Translations under genes and position numbers: made by a program
The notes under the pieces: generated by a model
Told to the model about the DNA's origin: nothing
What the model saw: the letters and a program-made list of their open reading frames with translations, nothing else
Databases searched by the model: none
Part shown: positions 7,415-14,612 of the stretch, piece by piece
How positions within the stretch are numbered: position 1 is the stretch's first letter
How the letters are laid out: the number at the start of each line of letters is the position of its first letter
Assembly (NCBI GenBank): GCA_038213005.1
Contig: JBBQTU010000097.1
Span: 1 to 14,612, forward strand
Reading direction: 5' to 3'
Source of the DNA: JBBQTU01 sp038213005
Lineage (GTDB): Bacteria; Planctomycetota; Phycisphaerae; Tepidisphaerales; Tepidisphaeraceae
DNA: 14,612 nt

Positions 7415-7528
7415 GCTCTCGCTCGGTGGCGCTGGCACGCTCTCGCGCTGGCGGCGCAGGGGTTGTTCGAACTCTCCGAGTACCTGCTGGTTCCCCGCGG
7501 GCTGCGGCCCGTGGCCTCGTCTGAATAG
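7415..7528 (+). pseudogene. Possible fossil of a coding sequence (C-terminal end only)
   Basis: In the 456-base spacer 7143-7598 I see no complete gene. One plus-strand frame from 7415 to TAG at 7526-7528 reads like real protein (ALALAAQGLFELSEYLLVPR in its middle) with GC-rich third positions, but it is closed upstream by a TAG at 7412 and has no start. It may be the decayed end of a lost gene or a chance reading. I do not recognise a family. Confidence 0.25.
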
Positions 7529-7598
7529 ACCCGTGCCCAATCCGGCCCACCGCCTGCTATGCGAGGTTCGGCAGACGCGGCACCGACCGCCTTGGCGA

Positions 7599-8567
7599 CT
7601 ATGGCCAGAGGGGCGAGAGGGCCAGGCCTGCCGTTTCATCCAGGCCGAGCATCAGGTTGGCGTTCTGGACGGCCTGGCCGGCGGCTCCCTTGCCGAGATT
7701 GTCGATGGTGGCGATGGCGATGATCAGGTTGCGCTCCGGGTCGGCCGCGTAGGAGACGAAGACCAGGTTGGAACCCAGGGCCCACTTGGTGTGCGGGGCC
7801 TTGTCGGTCACGCGGACGAATGGCCGGCCGGCGTAGAACTGGCGGGCCAGGTCCATGCACTGGGCGGTTGTCGCCTTGCCGCGGGCGTAACAGGTGGAAA
7901 GGATGCCGCGTGTCATAGGGATCAGGTGCGGCGTGAAGACAAGGCTGGCGGTACTGCCGGCGAGTTTGCCGATCGCCTGGGTCATCTCAGGAACATGCGC
8001 GTGCTTCAGCAGGCCGTAGGCGCAGACGTCTTCGTTGACCTCGGCGAAGCCGAATGTGGAACCGCCGCCGCGGCCGGCGCCGGAGACGCCGCTCTTGGCG
8101 TCGATGATGATGCTCACCGGGTCGATCAACTTGGCGGCCGCCAGCGGGGCCAGGGCTGCCAGGGTCGCCGAGGGGTAGCATCCGGGATTGGCGACGCGGC
8201 TCTTGCCGCGGATCTGGTCGGGCCACACATCAGCGAGGCCATAGGTCCAGCCATCGACGAAGCGGTGGTCGCCGCCGATGTCGACGATCCTGGTGGCGGC
8301 CGGGACGCGGGCGAGGGCCTCCTTGGATTCGCCGGAGGGGAGCGAGGCGAAAAGCACATCCATCTGCGGGAGCGTGGAAGGATCCCACTTCTGGATCACC
8401 AGGTCGCCGAAGCGAGCGATGCCGGGGAATTTGTCGACGAGTTTTGATCCGGCGCTGGATTCGCCGGCGACGTAGACGAGTTCAAAATCCGGATGACCTG
8501 CGGCCAGGCGAAGGACTTCGCCGCCGCCGTAGCCACTGACGCCAACAATGCCGATTTTCTTTGCCAT
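7599..8567 (-). CDS. argC: N-acetyl-gamma-glutamyl-phosphate reductase
   Basis: 322 residues. It catalyses the NADPH-dependent reduction of N-acetylglutamyl phosphate to the semialdehyde, the third step of arginine (ornithine) synthesis in the cytoplasm. Visible features are the N-terminal nucleotide-binding loop GVSGYGG (9-15), the active-site NPGCYPSA with Cys130, the GVSGAGRG segment (160-167), and His214 in FTPHLIPMTRG, all family hallmarks. ATG 8567 starts directly with the Rossmann strand; no clear Shine-Dalgarno is seen. No other arg gene is present in the window. It is separated from lpxD by 218 bases holding repeat copy B, so it probably has its own promoter. Confidence 0.96.
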   Translation of the reverse strand: MAKKIGIVGVSGYGGGEVLRLAAGHPDFELVYVAGESSAGSKLVDKFPGIARFGDLVIQKWDPSTLPQMDVLFASLPSGESKEALARVPAATRIVDIGGDHRFVDGWTYGLADVWPDQIRGKSRVANPGCYPSATLAALAPLAAAKLIDPVSIIIDAKSGVSGAGRGGGSTFGFAEVNEDVCAYGLLKHAHVPEMTQAIGKLAGSTASLVFTPHLIPMTRGILSTCYARGKATTAQCMDLARQFYAGRPFVRVTDKAPHTKWALGSNLVFVSYAADPERNLIIAIATIDNLGKGAAGQAVQNANLMLGLDETAGLALSPLWP

Positions 8568-8642
8568 AGAGGGGTCGCATTATGCGCCGGAGGGGGGCGG
8601 GGGGCAACACAAGGTGAACGACCCGTGTCGCCCCGTGTGTTC

Positions 8643-8775
8643 GGGCGTGCCCGACAATCCGGGCAAGCACGAAATACGAAGCACGAAATACGAAACAACG
8701 CAGAAACGGAGGAAACTGCGAAACAGCAAACGCGGAGCGGCCGACATGAGGCACGTCGCCCGGATTTTCGGGCAC
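8643..8775. repeat. 133-bp intergenic repeat, copy B
   Basis: Partner of 2419-2551, same orientation. It fills most of the lpxD-argC gap and starts 10 bases beyond the lpxD stop on the minus strand. Read in that direction, CCCGAAAATCCGGG and later GCCCGGATTGTCGGGC can form short hairpins at its two ends, so it may also act as a transcription or mRNA-stability boundary behind lpxD. Confidence 0.85.
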
Positions 8776-8785
8776 AACGGTGTGT

Positions 8786-9883
8786 TCAGGTGCCCAGGAC
8801 GTCGTCGGTGGCGTCGGGCTGTTTCAGCATCGCCTCAAGGCGGTCTTTGAGCTTGAGCAGTTCCTGGAGTTGCTCCTGCGCCTTGCGCGACTGCACCCAC
8901 AGGTCGGGCAGACGACGCATGGCGGCCTGTTCCCGCAGGGCCTGGCGATGCGGGATGGCTGGCATTCCGGAGACTGTGGTTCCGGGCGGGATATCGTCAA
9001 TGACTCCCGAGCGGGCGGCAATGACGGCGAGGCTTCCGATGGTGACGTGGTCGCGTATCGACGAGGCTCCGCCGACCACGACGCCGTATCCGAGCGTGGT
9101 TGAACCGGCGATGCCGGTTTGGCCGGCCATGATGCAGTGTGCGCCGGTGACGACGTTGTGGGCGATCTGGACGAGGTTGTCGACCTTGGTGCCCTTGCCG
9201 ATGCGAGTGGCGCCGTATTTGGCGCGATCGACGCAGACGCACGATCCGAGTTCGACATCGTCCTCGATTACCACGGTTCCGATCTGAGGCATCTTCAGAT
9301 GCTGCTTGCCGTCCCATCGATAGCCGAAGCCGTCGGTGCCCAGGACGGTGCCGGCGTTGAGGATCACGCGGTTGCCCACGGTGATGCGTTCGCGGATGAC
9401 CACATTGGCGTGAATCTGGCAGTCGTCGCCGATGGTGACGTCGTCGCTGATGATGACGCCGGGATAGATCACGCAGCGCGCCCCGACGTGGCTGTTGGCG
9501 CCGATCGACACGAACGCCCCGATCGCCGAGCATTCGCCAACGCTGGCCGTCGCGTCGAGGCGGGCGGAGGCATCGATGCCCACCTTCGGACCGGGAACTG
9601 GTGGCGCGAACATCTCAAGCACCTTGACCATCGCCAGGTCCGCATCGTCGACCCACAGGATGGCGTTGGCGACGCCGGGGGGAACCTTCACATCCCGCTG
9701 CACGAGCACCGCGGCCGCCCTGGTGGCGGCGAGTTCTTTCAGGAAGCGGTCCGACCCGACAAACGAGATGTCGGTGTCCGACGCTTCGACAAGGGAGTTG
9801 ACGCCCGTCAGGCGAAGGTCGGCCTTGGCAGGGACAGGCAGATTGAGAACCTTGGCGATTTCGCCAAGCGTGAGAGTCTTCAT
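8786..9883 (-). CDS. lpxD: UDP-3-O-acylglucosamine N-acyltransferase
   Basis: 365 residues. It transfers a 3-hydroxyacyl chain from acyl-ACP to the 2-amino group of UDP-3-O-acylglucosamine, the third step of lipid A synthesis, in the cytoplasm. It has the N-terminal uridine-binding domain (about 1-100), then a left-handed beta-helix of hexapeptide repeats (about 101-305) with the catalytic His242 in VQIAHNVVTG, GTDGFGY (182-188) and MAGQTGIAGS. The C-terminal 50 residues form a charged helix, probably coiled coil (about 313-355), somewhat longer than in E. coli. It lies 42 bases after ompH and is the last gene of the bamA-ompH-lpxD run. No strong Shine-Dalgarno precedes ATG 9883. Confidence 0.96.
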   Translation of the reverse strand: MKTLTLGEIAKVLNLPVPAKADLRLTGVNSLVEASDTDISFVGSDRFLKELAATRAAAVLVQRDVKVPPGVANAILWVDDADLAMVKVLEMFAPPVPGPKVGIDASARLDATASVGECSAIGAFVSIGANSHVGARCVIYPGVIISDDVTIGDDCQIHANVVIRERITVGNRVILNAGTVLGTDGFGYRWDGKQHLKMPQIGTVVIEDDVELGSCVCVDRAKYGATRIGKGTKVDNLVQIAHNVVTGAHCIMAGQTGIAGSTTLGYGVVVGGASSIRDHVTIGSLAVIAARSGVIDDIPPGTTVSGMPAIPHRQALREQAAMRRLPDLWVQSRKAQEQLQELLKLKDRLEAMLKQPDATDDVLGT

Positions 9884-9925
9884 GAGAGGATGTTTCCGGT
9901 GGATCGGACGGCCGAGGCGGTTGCC

Positions 9926-10525
9926 TCATTTGCCGGCCGACTTGTACGTGGCATCCAGAGCGGCCAGGACCGCAGAACTGATGTCCACTTTGTCGTTGGC
10001 ATAGAGCACCGAGCGACTGGTGATCATCCCGCGAACCTGTTCGACGGTAAGGCGATCCAGGTCCTCAGGGAAATCGGGGCGCTGATCGGTCAGGACCAGA
10101 TCCAGGCCTTTCTGCTTGGCGACTTCGGCGCAGGCGGCTTCAATCTTGTCAAACAATGCCTTGGTCTGCACTTTGAGTTGCCGCTGCAGATTGACTTCGG
10201 TGAGCTTGGCCCATGTTTCATACTCGATGGCGGTTCGAAGATACTCGGCGTTCTTGTCCTGCGCCTGGGGCGTCTCGGGCTTGAGGGTGTCCCGCTCGGC
10301 CTTGAGCGCCTTGAGCTTGGTCTGCTTCTCCTGATTGACGCCTTCGAGGAGCCTTCGATCCGCATCCATCTTCTGGTTCAGATCCTTCAGTTCCTGCATA
10401 TCGGCGAAGATCTTGGCGATATTGGCGACGCCGATCCGCAGCGAGGCCGGTTGAGGGTCCGCAGCATGCAGGACCGAACTGGCCACGAGCAGGATCGCAA
10501 GTAACGGAAGAGTGCGTTTGAGCAT
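9926..10525 (-). CDS. OmpH/Skp-family periplasmic chaperone
   Basis: 199 residues. An N-terminal signal peptide (LKRTLPLLAILLVASSVLHA, cleavage likely after residue 21) leads to a short strand (IGVANIAKIFADM), long charged helices (about 40-135, the coiled-coil tentacles) and a final strand-helix part with LDLVLTD. Skp-type trimers hold unfolded outer-membrane proteins in the periplasm on their way to BamA. The position between bamA and lpxD is the classical one. AAAGGA lies 8 bases before ATG 10525. It is slightly longer than E. coli Skp (161 residues). The family is certain enough; the gene name skp or ompH is left open. Confidence 0.9.
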   Translation of the reverse strand: MLKRTLPLLAILLVASSVLHAADPQPASLRIGVANIAKIFADMQELKDLNQKMDADRRLLEGVNQEKQTKLKALKAERDTLKPETPQAQDKNAEYLRTAIEYETWAKLTEVNLQRQLKVQTKALFDKIEAACAEVAKQKGLDLVLTDQRPDFPEDLDRLTVEQVRGMITSRSVLYANDKVDISSAVLAALDATYKSAGK

Positions 10526-10576
10526 TTCGACAGTCCTTTCGAGTTTGCGGTCGCGATTCTACGCGATCCGCGCTGA

Positions 10577-13048
10577 TCAATAAACTACACCGAACGAGAA
10601 GCTGATCAATTGAGTCCGATCCTGGTCGTTCTTGACGATGGGGATGCCGAAGTCGATGGCGAGCGGCGCCTGTTGTGCGAACGGGAAAACCACGCGGAAT
10701 CCGAAGCCCACCGCGATGCGGTAGTCGCTGAGGCTCACTTCCCGGTCGTTGGTGCCGCCGTCGACGAAGAGCACGCCGCGGAGGATGTCAGTGTAGATCG
10801 GGTAGCTGAGTTCGGCGGTTGTGGTCACGAAGAAGGTGCCGCCGATCGGATCGTCGTCGGGGCCTGAGCGAGGGCTGATGCCGCGGAATTCGAATCCGCG
10901 GACACTGCCGAACCCACCGAGGTAATAGCTCTCGAAGATCGGAGCCCCCGAGTCGTCGATGTATCCGCCGCCCATTTTCAGCGACAGGATCGTCTTGCGG
11001 TCAAACAGATCCTCGTAAACCGTGTAGAACTGGTCGAAATTCAGGGAGAGCTTGTTGAAGTCGACCTGTCCGCCCAGCGCCCCGACGCGTTCGTAGCTCA
11101 GTTCGCCCAGTACGCCTTTGTACTGAAGCGGTCCGCGATTGGTCGTGTCGTAGCGCAGTGCGGGCCCGAGGCCCGTGACGGTCGTGTGCCCTTGGGCCTC
11201 CAGTACCTCTGGGGCGCGCAGGGGCTTGTCCTGCACGTTGTAGACCCGCACGTCCTCGCCGCGGGCGGTGAGGAACATCGTCCAGTTATAGCCCAGCCGT
11301 TTGCCCAGCGTGACACGATCACCGGTGCGGGTCTCGTTCCAGTTTGAGTAGATTCGCTGGCGGAGGTAGATGTCATTGGCGAAGCTGTACGGCTGGTCGA
11401 AGATCCATGGATCGTAAAAGCGTATGGCTGCGGTGGTGCCCTGGGTGCCCGGGGCGACCGAGGCTCGGAATGTCTGCCCTGCGCCGACCCACGCCCGTTC
11501 GGAGAAGACGTCGGTCCACGTCGTCGGCCAGTTGCCGATATCGAAGTTGCGCTGCTCATAGCTGATCTCGCCGCCAACGCCGCCGTTGCTGCTGACGCCT
11601 GCGCCGATATTGAACGAGGCGGTCTTGCCTTCGGTCACTTCCACCAGCACATCGCGCAGATCCGGCTCCTGGCCCACCGGCGAGACGCTGACATTGTTGA
11701 AATAGCCCGTGCCGCGCAGGCGGTCGACGGCGTCGGTGAGTTCGGCGGAGTTGTACAGTTGCCCCGGTCCCACGCGCATCTCGCGCAGGATGACCTTCGC
11801 CTGGGTCTTGCTGTTGCCCTTGACGAGGATACGGCCCATGTGGAAGGGCCTGCCCTCGTGGATCTCGTAGATCAGTTCCACCGTGCCCGGTTCCTTGTGG
11901 AAGATCGTCTTGGGGCGGATGTCCAGGTAGTCGGGATTGGGCGTGGCCGGCGGTGCCTGGTAGACATAGCCGTACGGGCTGTATTCCTTGACGATCTGGC
12001 GGATATCCCGCTGGACGATCTCCTGATCGTAGTTGCCGCCTTTGACCAGCTTCAGATTGGCAAGCAGTCGCTCGGCGCTGACGTGCTCGTTGCCGTTGAA
12101 GGCGACCTTCTCGATCGTATATCGCTTGCCTTCATCGACGATGAAGGTGATCTGCATTTCGCTCTGATCGGCAGAAAATGCCAGCTTTCGACCCACTTTG
12201 ACGTCGAAGAAGCCCTTGGACTCGTAGAACTTCCGCAGGCTGGCGACATCGTCTTCGACCGTCTCAAAGTCATACTCGCCGGCGCGGAGAATCCAGATGT
12301 AATAGTCGCTTTTGACCTGCCCGCGCAGACGGAGGTTGCTGAACGACACGTTGCCTTCGAAGGTGACGCGGCGAATCCGCACCTTGGCGCCTTCAACAAT
12401 GTTGAACGTGAGCTCGCCGGTCTGGGCCAAGTGACTCTCGTCCACCGTCACGTGGACATAAGGATAATTCTTTTCGTGGTAGAGGCGCTCGATCGCCTGC
12501 CTCCCCAGCGAGATGCGGAAAGGGTCCACCGCGTCGCCGGCTTTGAGGTCCACAGCGCTCTGCAGGTCCAGGGTGTCAATGTGCGTGTTGCCTTTGTAGG
12601 CAATCTGGCGGACGGTCCGCTCCTCAAGCACCACGAAGGCCACCACAACGCCGGTGTCGGTCGGCTCGACCTTGGCTTCCACATTGGCGAAGCGCTTGAG
12701 CGCATAGATGCGTTTGTAGTCCTCTTCGACCGTGGTCGGGTCAAAGGGCTCGCCCTCGCGGGTGCGAACCTGGTTGAGGATGACACTGGCGGCGACCTGC
12801 GAGTTGCCCTGCACGCGCAACGACTCGATCCGGCGTCCCTTGAGCTGCAGCGAGACGCCGCTGATGTCGGCGCGGGGGCGGGTCGTCGGGATCGTGGTTG
12901 GCTGTGTGGCAGCGGGCGGAGTCTGAGCCGGGGCGGTTGTCGGCGTTGTCGTCTGGGCCACAACCGGGCCTCCGCCGGCCAGCGCCATGGCGAAGGGCGC
13001 CAAAAGGGCGATGGGACGAATCGCTTCCCTGAAAATGTCTGGCTTCAA
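10577..13048 (-). CDS. bamA: BamA, outer-membrane beta-barrel assembly factor (Omp85)
   Basis: 823 residues from the chosen start. A signal peptide (core IALLAPFAMALAGG, cleavage near VVA-Q) is followed by a Pro/Thr-rich linker, five POTRA domains (about 73-143, 144-222, 223-308, 309-400, 401-474) and a 16-strand barrel with the lid-loop motif SVRGFEFRG (VRGF at 716-719). The chain ends in the aromatic beta-signal FSFGVVY. BamA inserts barrel proteins into the outer membrane. I prefer TTG 13048 because it gives a normal 31-residue signal peptide and GGTGG lies 4 bases upstream; ATG 13105 or 13180 would add 19 or 44 residues before the signal sequence. ompH follows 51 bases downstream. Confidence 0.95.
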   Translation of the reverse strand: MKPDIFREAIRPIALLAPFAMALAGGGPVVAQTTTPTTAPAQTPPAATQPTTIPTTRPRADISGVSLQLKGRRIESLRVQGNSQVAASVILNQVRTREGEPFDPTTVEEDYKRIYALKRFANVEAKVEPTDTGVVVAFVVLEERTVRQIAYKGNTHIDTLDLQSAVDLKAGDAVDPFRISLGRQAIERLYHEKNYPYVHVTVDESHLAQTGELTFNIVEGAKVRIRRVTFEGNVSFSNLRLRGQVKSDYYIWILRAGEYDFETVEDDVASLRKFYESKGFFDVKVGRKLAFSADQSEMQITFIVDEGKRYTIEKVAFNGNEHVSAERLLANLKLVKGGNYDQEIVQRDIRQIVKEYSPYGYVYQAPPATPNPDYLDIRPKTIFHKEPGTVELIYEIHEGRPFHMGRILVKGNSKTQAKVILREMRVGPGQLYNSAELTDAVDRLRGTGYFNNVSVSPVGQEPDLRDVLVEVTEGKTASFNIGAGVSSNGGVGGEISYEQRNFDIGNWPTTWTDVFSERAWVGAGQTFRASVAPGTQGTTAAIRFYDPWIFDQPYSFANDIYLRQRIYSNWNETRTGDRVTLGKRLGYNWTMFLTARGEDVRVYNVQDKPLRAPEVLEAQGHTTVTGLGPALRYDTTNRGPLQYKGVLGELSYERVGALGGQVDFNKLSLNFDQFYTVYEDLFDRKTILSLKMGGGYIDDSGAPIFESYYLGGFGSVRGFEFRGISPRSGPDDDPIGGTFFVTTTAELSYPIYTDILRGVLFVDGGTNDREVSLSDYRIAVGFGFRVVFPFAQQAPLAIDFGIPIVKNDQDRTQLISFSFGVVY

Positions 13049-13052
13049 TTGG

Positions 13053-13057
13053 CCACC
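13053..13057 (-). promoter_or_regulatory. Possible ribosome site for a TTG start of bamA
   Basis: GGTGG on the minus strand, 4 bases before TTG 13048. The spacing is short and the match partial, so it is only supporting evidence. Confidence 0.3.
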
Positions 13058-13174
13058 ATTGTTGAAGAGGCAACTCCTGGGGCGGTCCAGAGGACGGCCT
13101 GCCATCGCGGCGGCAAGTTTAGCGGACCCAACAGTTATGTCAAAATGCGGGCACGCCCCGCAGACCCTCGGGCA

Positions 13175-13361
13175 TGACAATATTTTCGCGCATGTCCACT
13201 CTCAGCCCCAAAGGGGCGTAATCCATAAGCCCATGGCAAGCGTACCCGCGTCGCCCTGGGTTTCATCCGCATCGATATCCAGAGCCCTGTAGGGGCGACA
13301 CATAACTCACCGTAACCCCCTAAACCGACCAGTAGCTTCCATCCGCCCGGAAATATTGTCA
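13175..13361. repeat. Second inverted-repeat-bounded element, upstream of bamA
   Basis: The ends TGACAATATTTTCG (13175-13188) and CGGAAATATTGTCA (13348-13361) are inverted copies with one mismatch in 14; neighbouring bases extend the match with GGCA/GGCG outside. They enclose the ~105-bp repeat at 13200-13303. The whole is about 187 bp. The AT-rich ends stand out from the GC-rich surroundings. With the 11-mer palindrome at 13148-13158 it accounts for most of the 430-base gap 13049-13478, in which I see no gene. Confidence 0.55.
13200..13303 (-). repeat. ~105-bp intergenic repeat, copy 2 (inverted)
   Basis: The reverse complement aligns with 4965-5070 across the conserved blocks ATGTGTCGCCC, CAGGGCTC, ACCCAGGGC, GTACGCTT and TTGGGGCT, with the blocks spaced almost identically and diverged bases between them. 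Confidence 0.75.
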
Positions 13362-13478
13362 CGCCCCAACCGTGCCTTTTGCTCTCCTCCGTCTTGGCTT
13401 TGCTGAGTTCGCTGCTAGACTGGCTCCGAGACTTTGCTCAATCGCAGTTCGAGACCAGCCCGTCAGGAGTTCTGATTG

Positions 13479-13676
13479 ATGGTCAATGGCGACACCAACA
13501 ACAGTGACCTTGCGTACGCCGACACGCTCTGGAAGGCCGCCGACTCCCTTCGCGGCCAGATTGATGCCGCCGAATACAAGCACGTCGTTCTCGGGCTGCT
13601 GTTCCTCAAGTACATCTCCGACAGCTTCCTCTCAATCGCTTTCCACTCTCCAACCCGCTTTCTAAAAGTCGCATAA
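13479..13676 (+). pseudogene. Truncated N-terminus of a type I methyltransferase (HsdM)
   Basis: 65 residues. Residues 1 to about 48 match the HsdM N-terminal helical domain (LWKAADSLRGQID, AAEYKHVVLGLLFLKYISD); then the sequence leaves the family and ends in 16 unrelated residues and TAA. Intact HsdM proteins have about 500 residues, so more than 85% is missing. AGGAG (13465-13469) precedes the ATG by 9 bases, and weak -35/-10-like boxes (TTGGCT 13394, TAGACT 13416, 16 apart) lie upstream, so the original start region survives. No hsdR or hsdS is visible in the window. Confidence 0.75.
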
Positions 13677-13680
13677 TGCC

Positions 13681-14142
13681 ATGAACGAACCCGCTAAATT
13701 CAACAACGTCGTCAGCTTCCTCTGGGCCATTGCCGATCTGCTCAACGGTGCTTTCCAGAAGAGCGAGTTTCAGAAAATCATCCTCATGTTTGATACCGGC
13801 CTGGCCAGTGGCGAGGGCGTGGCCCGCACCGTCAATGACTGCTGCTGCGGCACCGGCGGCATGCTCACCATTGCTAAGGATCACATCCAGCAGATCAACC
13901 CCCAGGCCAAGGTCTTCCTCTACGGGCAGGAACTCAATCCCCAGACCTGGGCCATCGCCCGCTCGGACATGCTCATTCTGGAGCCGGAGGGCAAGGACGC
14001 GGAAAACATCAAACTCGGCAGCACCCTTTCCAACGACCAGTTGGCGGACAAACGCTTCGACTTCCAGTTCGTCAATGCGCCCTACCATCACTTCCACGCT
14101 GTGAATGTGGCAGTGGAGGAACGGTGCGCGCCAACGGCATGA
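13681..14142 (+). pseudogene. Internally deleted hsdM fragment (SAM-binding region)
   Basis: 153 residues starting 4 bases after the previous stop. Residues 1 to about 37 look like the N-terminus of a different HsdM lineage (NNVVSFLWAIADLLNGAFQ). The text then jumps after ILMF to the SAM-binding motif I (DCCCGTGGML), so the roughly 100 or more residues normally between are missing. The segment GQELNPQTWAIARSDMLI to TLSNDQLADKRFDFQF is well kept, but catalytic motif IV reads NAPY instead of NPPY/F, and the protein ends 17 residues later. It cannot be an active methyltransferase. Whether the small protein is made is unknown. Confidence 0.78.
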
Positions 14143-14185
14143 TAAACCTTGCACTACGCTTCGCTACATACACAGAAACTCCACC

Positions 14186-14612
14186 ATGCAAACCGAAGTC
14201 CCAATCAGAATCGCCGTGCGAGGCATCATCATCCATCTTCTCGCCGGCCTGCTTGGCTTGGTGGCTTCCGTGGCATGGGCCGGCGATGAAACCACAGCTC
14301 GCTCGGAGACGGTCGCCAACGTCGCTGGAGCGGCATCGCCGTTTGCCCGGGATCTCACCGGGGACTGGGGCGGACTGCGGTCCCAGATGCTGGCGCGCGG
14401 GGTGAGCCTCGGATTGGAGTCCACCCACTTTTATCAAGGCTCCGTCTCGGGAGACAGAAATCGGGATTTTAATTGGGGTGGCCGCGTGGATGTTTTTTTG
14501 AATCTGGATACCGCGAAGCTCGGTCTGTGGGAAGGGGGCGGAATTCGGACGCATGGCGAGGTGCGGTATGGTCAATTGGGGGCGACCCGCGGCGGAGCGT
14601 TCCTGCCAACGA
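14186..14612 (+). CDS. OprB-like carbohydrate-selective porin (3' partial)
   Basis: The frame from ATG 14186 stays open to the window end (142 residues seen). A signal peptide (about 1-32, hydrophobic core HLLAGLLGLVASVAWA, cleavage near AWA-GD) is followed by the OprB hallmark LTGDWGGLRSQMLARGVSL (residues 57-75) and then beta-strand-like segments (LGLESTHFYQ, GGRVDVFLNLD, GGGIRTHGEVRYG). OprB-family porins form outer-membrane channels for sugars. A full protein would have about 400-470 residues. It begins 43 bases after the hsdM debris, with no good Shine-Dalgarno, so the promoter or start region may have been altered by the rearrangement there. Confidence 0.82.
   Translation, partial: MQTEVPIRIAVRGIIIHLLAGLLGLVASVAWAGDETTARSETVANVAGAASPFARDLTGDWGGLRSQMLARGVSLGLESTHFYQGSVSGDRNRDFNWGGRVDVFLNLDTAKLGLWEGGGIRTHGEVRYGQLGATRGGAFLPT

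Noticed and set aside
7401..8447. Plus-strand open frame of 348 codons opposite argC
   Set aside because: ArgC on the minus strand has all active-site motifs; the antisense frame is Gly/Asp/Val-rich without family features.
8588..8603. G-run before argC as a possible G-quadruplex
   Set aside because: Two G6 runs separated by one C, without proper loops; likely low-complexity sequence.
9119..10504. Plus-strand open frame of 461 codons across lpxD and ompH
   Set aside because: It spans two well-supported genes and their gap in antisense and has no recognisable domain.
11759..13177. Plus-strand open frame of 472 codons opposite bamA
   Set aside because: Antisense to POTRA domains that are plainly real; composition is that of a shadow frame.
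14124..14405. Plus-strand frame starting MRANGMINLALR as a continuation of hsdM
   Set aside because: Only a few residues look HsdM-like, and the rest overlaps the OprB-like porin, whose signal peptide and LTGDWGGLR motif are much stronger.

Overview
The window is GC-rich, gene-dense DNA from a Gram-negative bacterium. It carries BamA (Omp85), an OmpH/Skp-type chaperone, LpxD and the start of an OprB-type porin, so the cell has an LPS-type outer membrane. The dispersed intergenic repeats, the DUF4349-like envelope protein and the lack of a proteobacterial lpx gene order suggest a Planctomycetota/PVC-type genome. That placement is inference from gene content, not a phylogeny.

Layout from left to right. 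1-1415 (+) is the C-terminal part of a membrane-anchored protein built of DUF4349-like repeats. 1416-2706 holds a minus-strand MNT/HEPN toxin-antitoxin pair (2353-1665) bracketed by dispersed repeats, including a 49-bp inverted pair. 2707-4710 (-) is an LtaS-like membrane sulfatase/phosphoglycerol transferase. 4711-5192 is a repeat-filled spacer with a nested inverted-repeat element. 5193-7142 (-) is a two-gene unit, an Eis-like GNAT acetyltransferase followed by an SDR oxidoreductase. 7143-7598 is a spacer with one possible coding fossil. 7599-8567 (-) is argC. After a spacer carrying a second copy of a 133-bp repeat, lpxD, ompH/skp and bamA follow (8786-13048, all minus, bamA transcribed first). 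13049-13478 is a spacer with another MITE-like repeat. 13479-14142 (+) holds debris of one or two type I methyltransferase (hsdM) genes. 14186-14612 (+) is the start of an OprB-like porin that runs off the window.

How the genes fit together: bamA-ompH-lpxD is the conserved outer-membrane biogenesis cluster. BamA inserts beta-barrels, the OmpH/Skp protein chaperones them in the periplasm, and LpxD performs the third acylation step of lipid A synthesis. The MNT-HEPN pair is a self-contained toxin-antitoxin unit. The other genes (argC, GNAT, SDR, sulfatase) look like independent housekeeping or accessory functions. The most striking non-coding feature is intergenic repetition: an 11-mer palindromic core (GGGCGTGCCCG) seen six times, a 133-bp repeat seen twice, a roughly 105-bp repeat seen twice inside two different inverted-repeat frames, and X/Y modules around the toxin-antitoxin pair. 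I found no rRNA, tRNA or CRISPR array, and no intact transposase.
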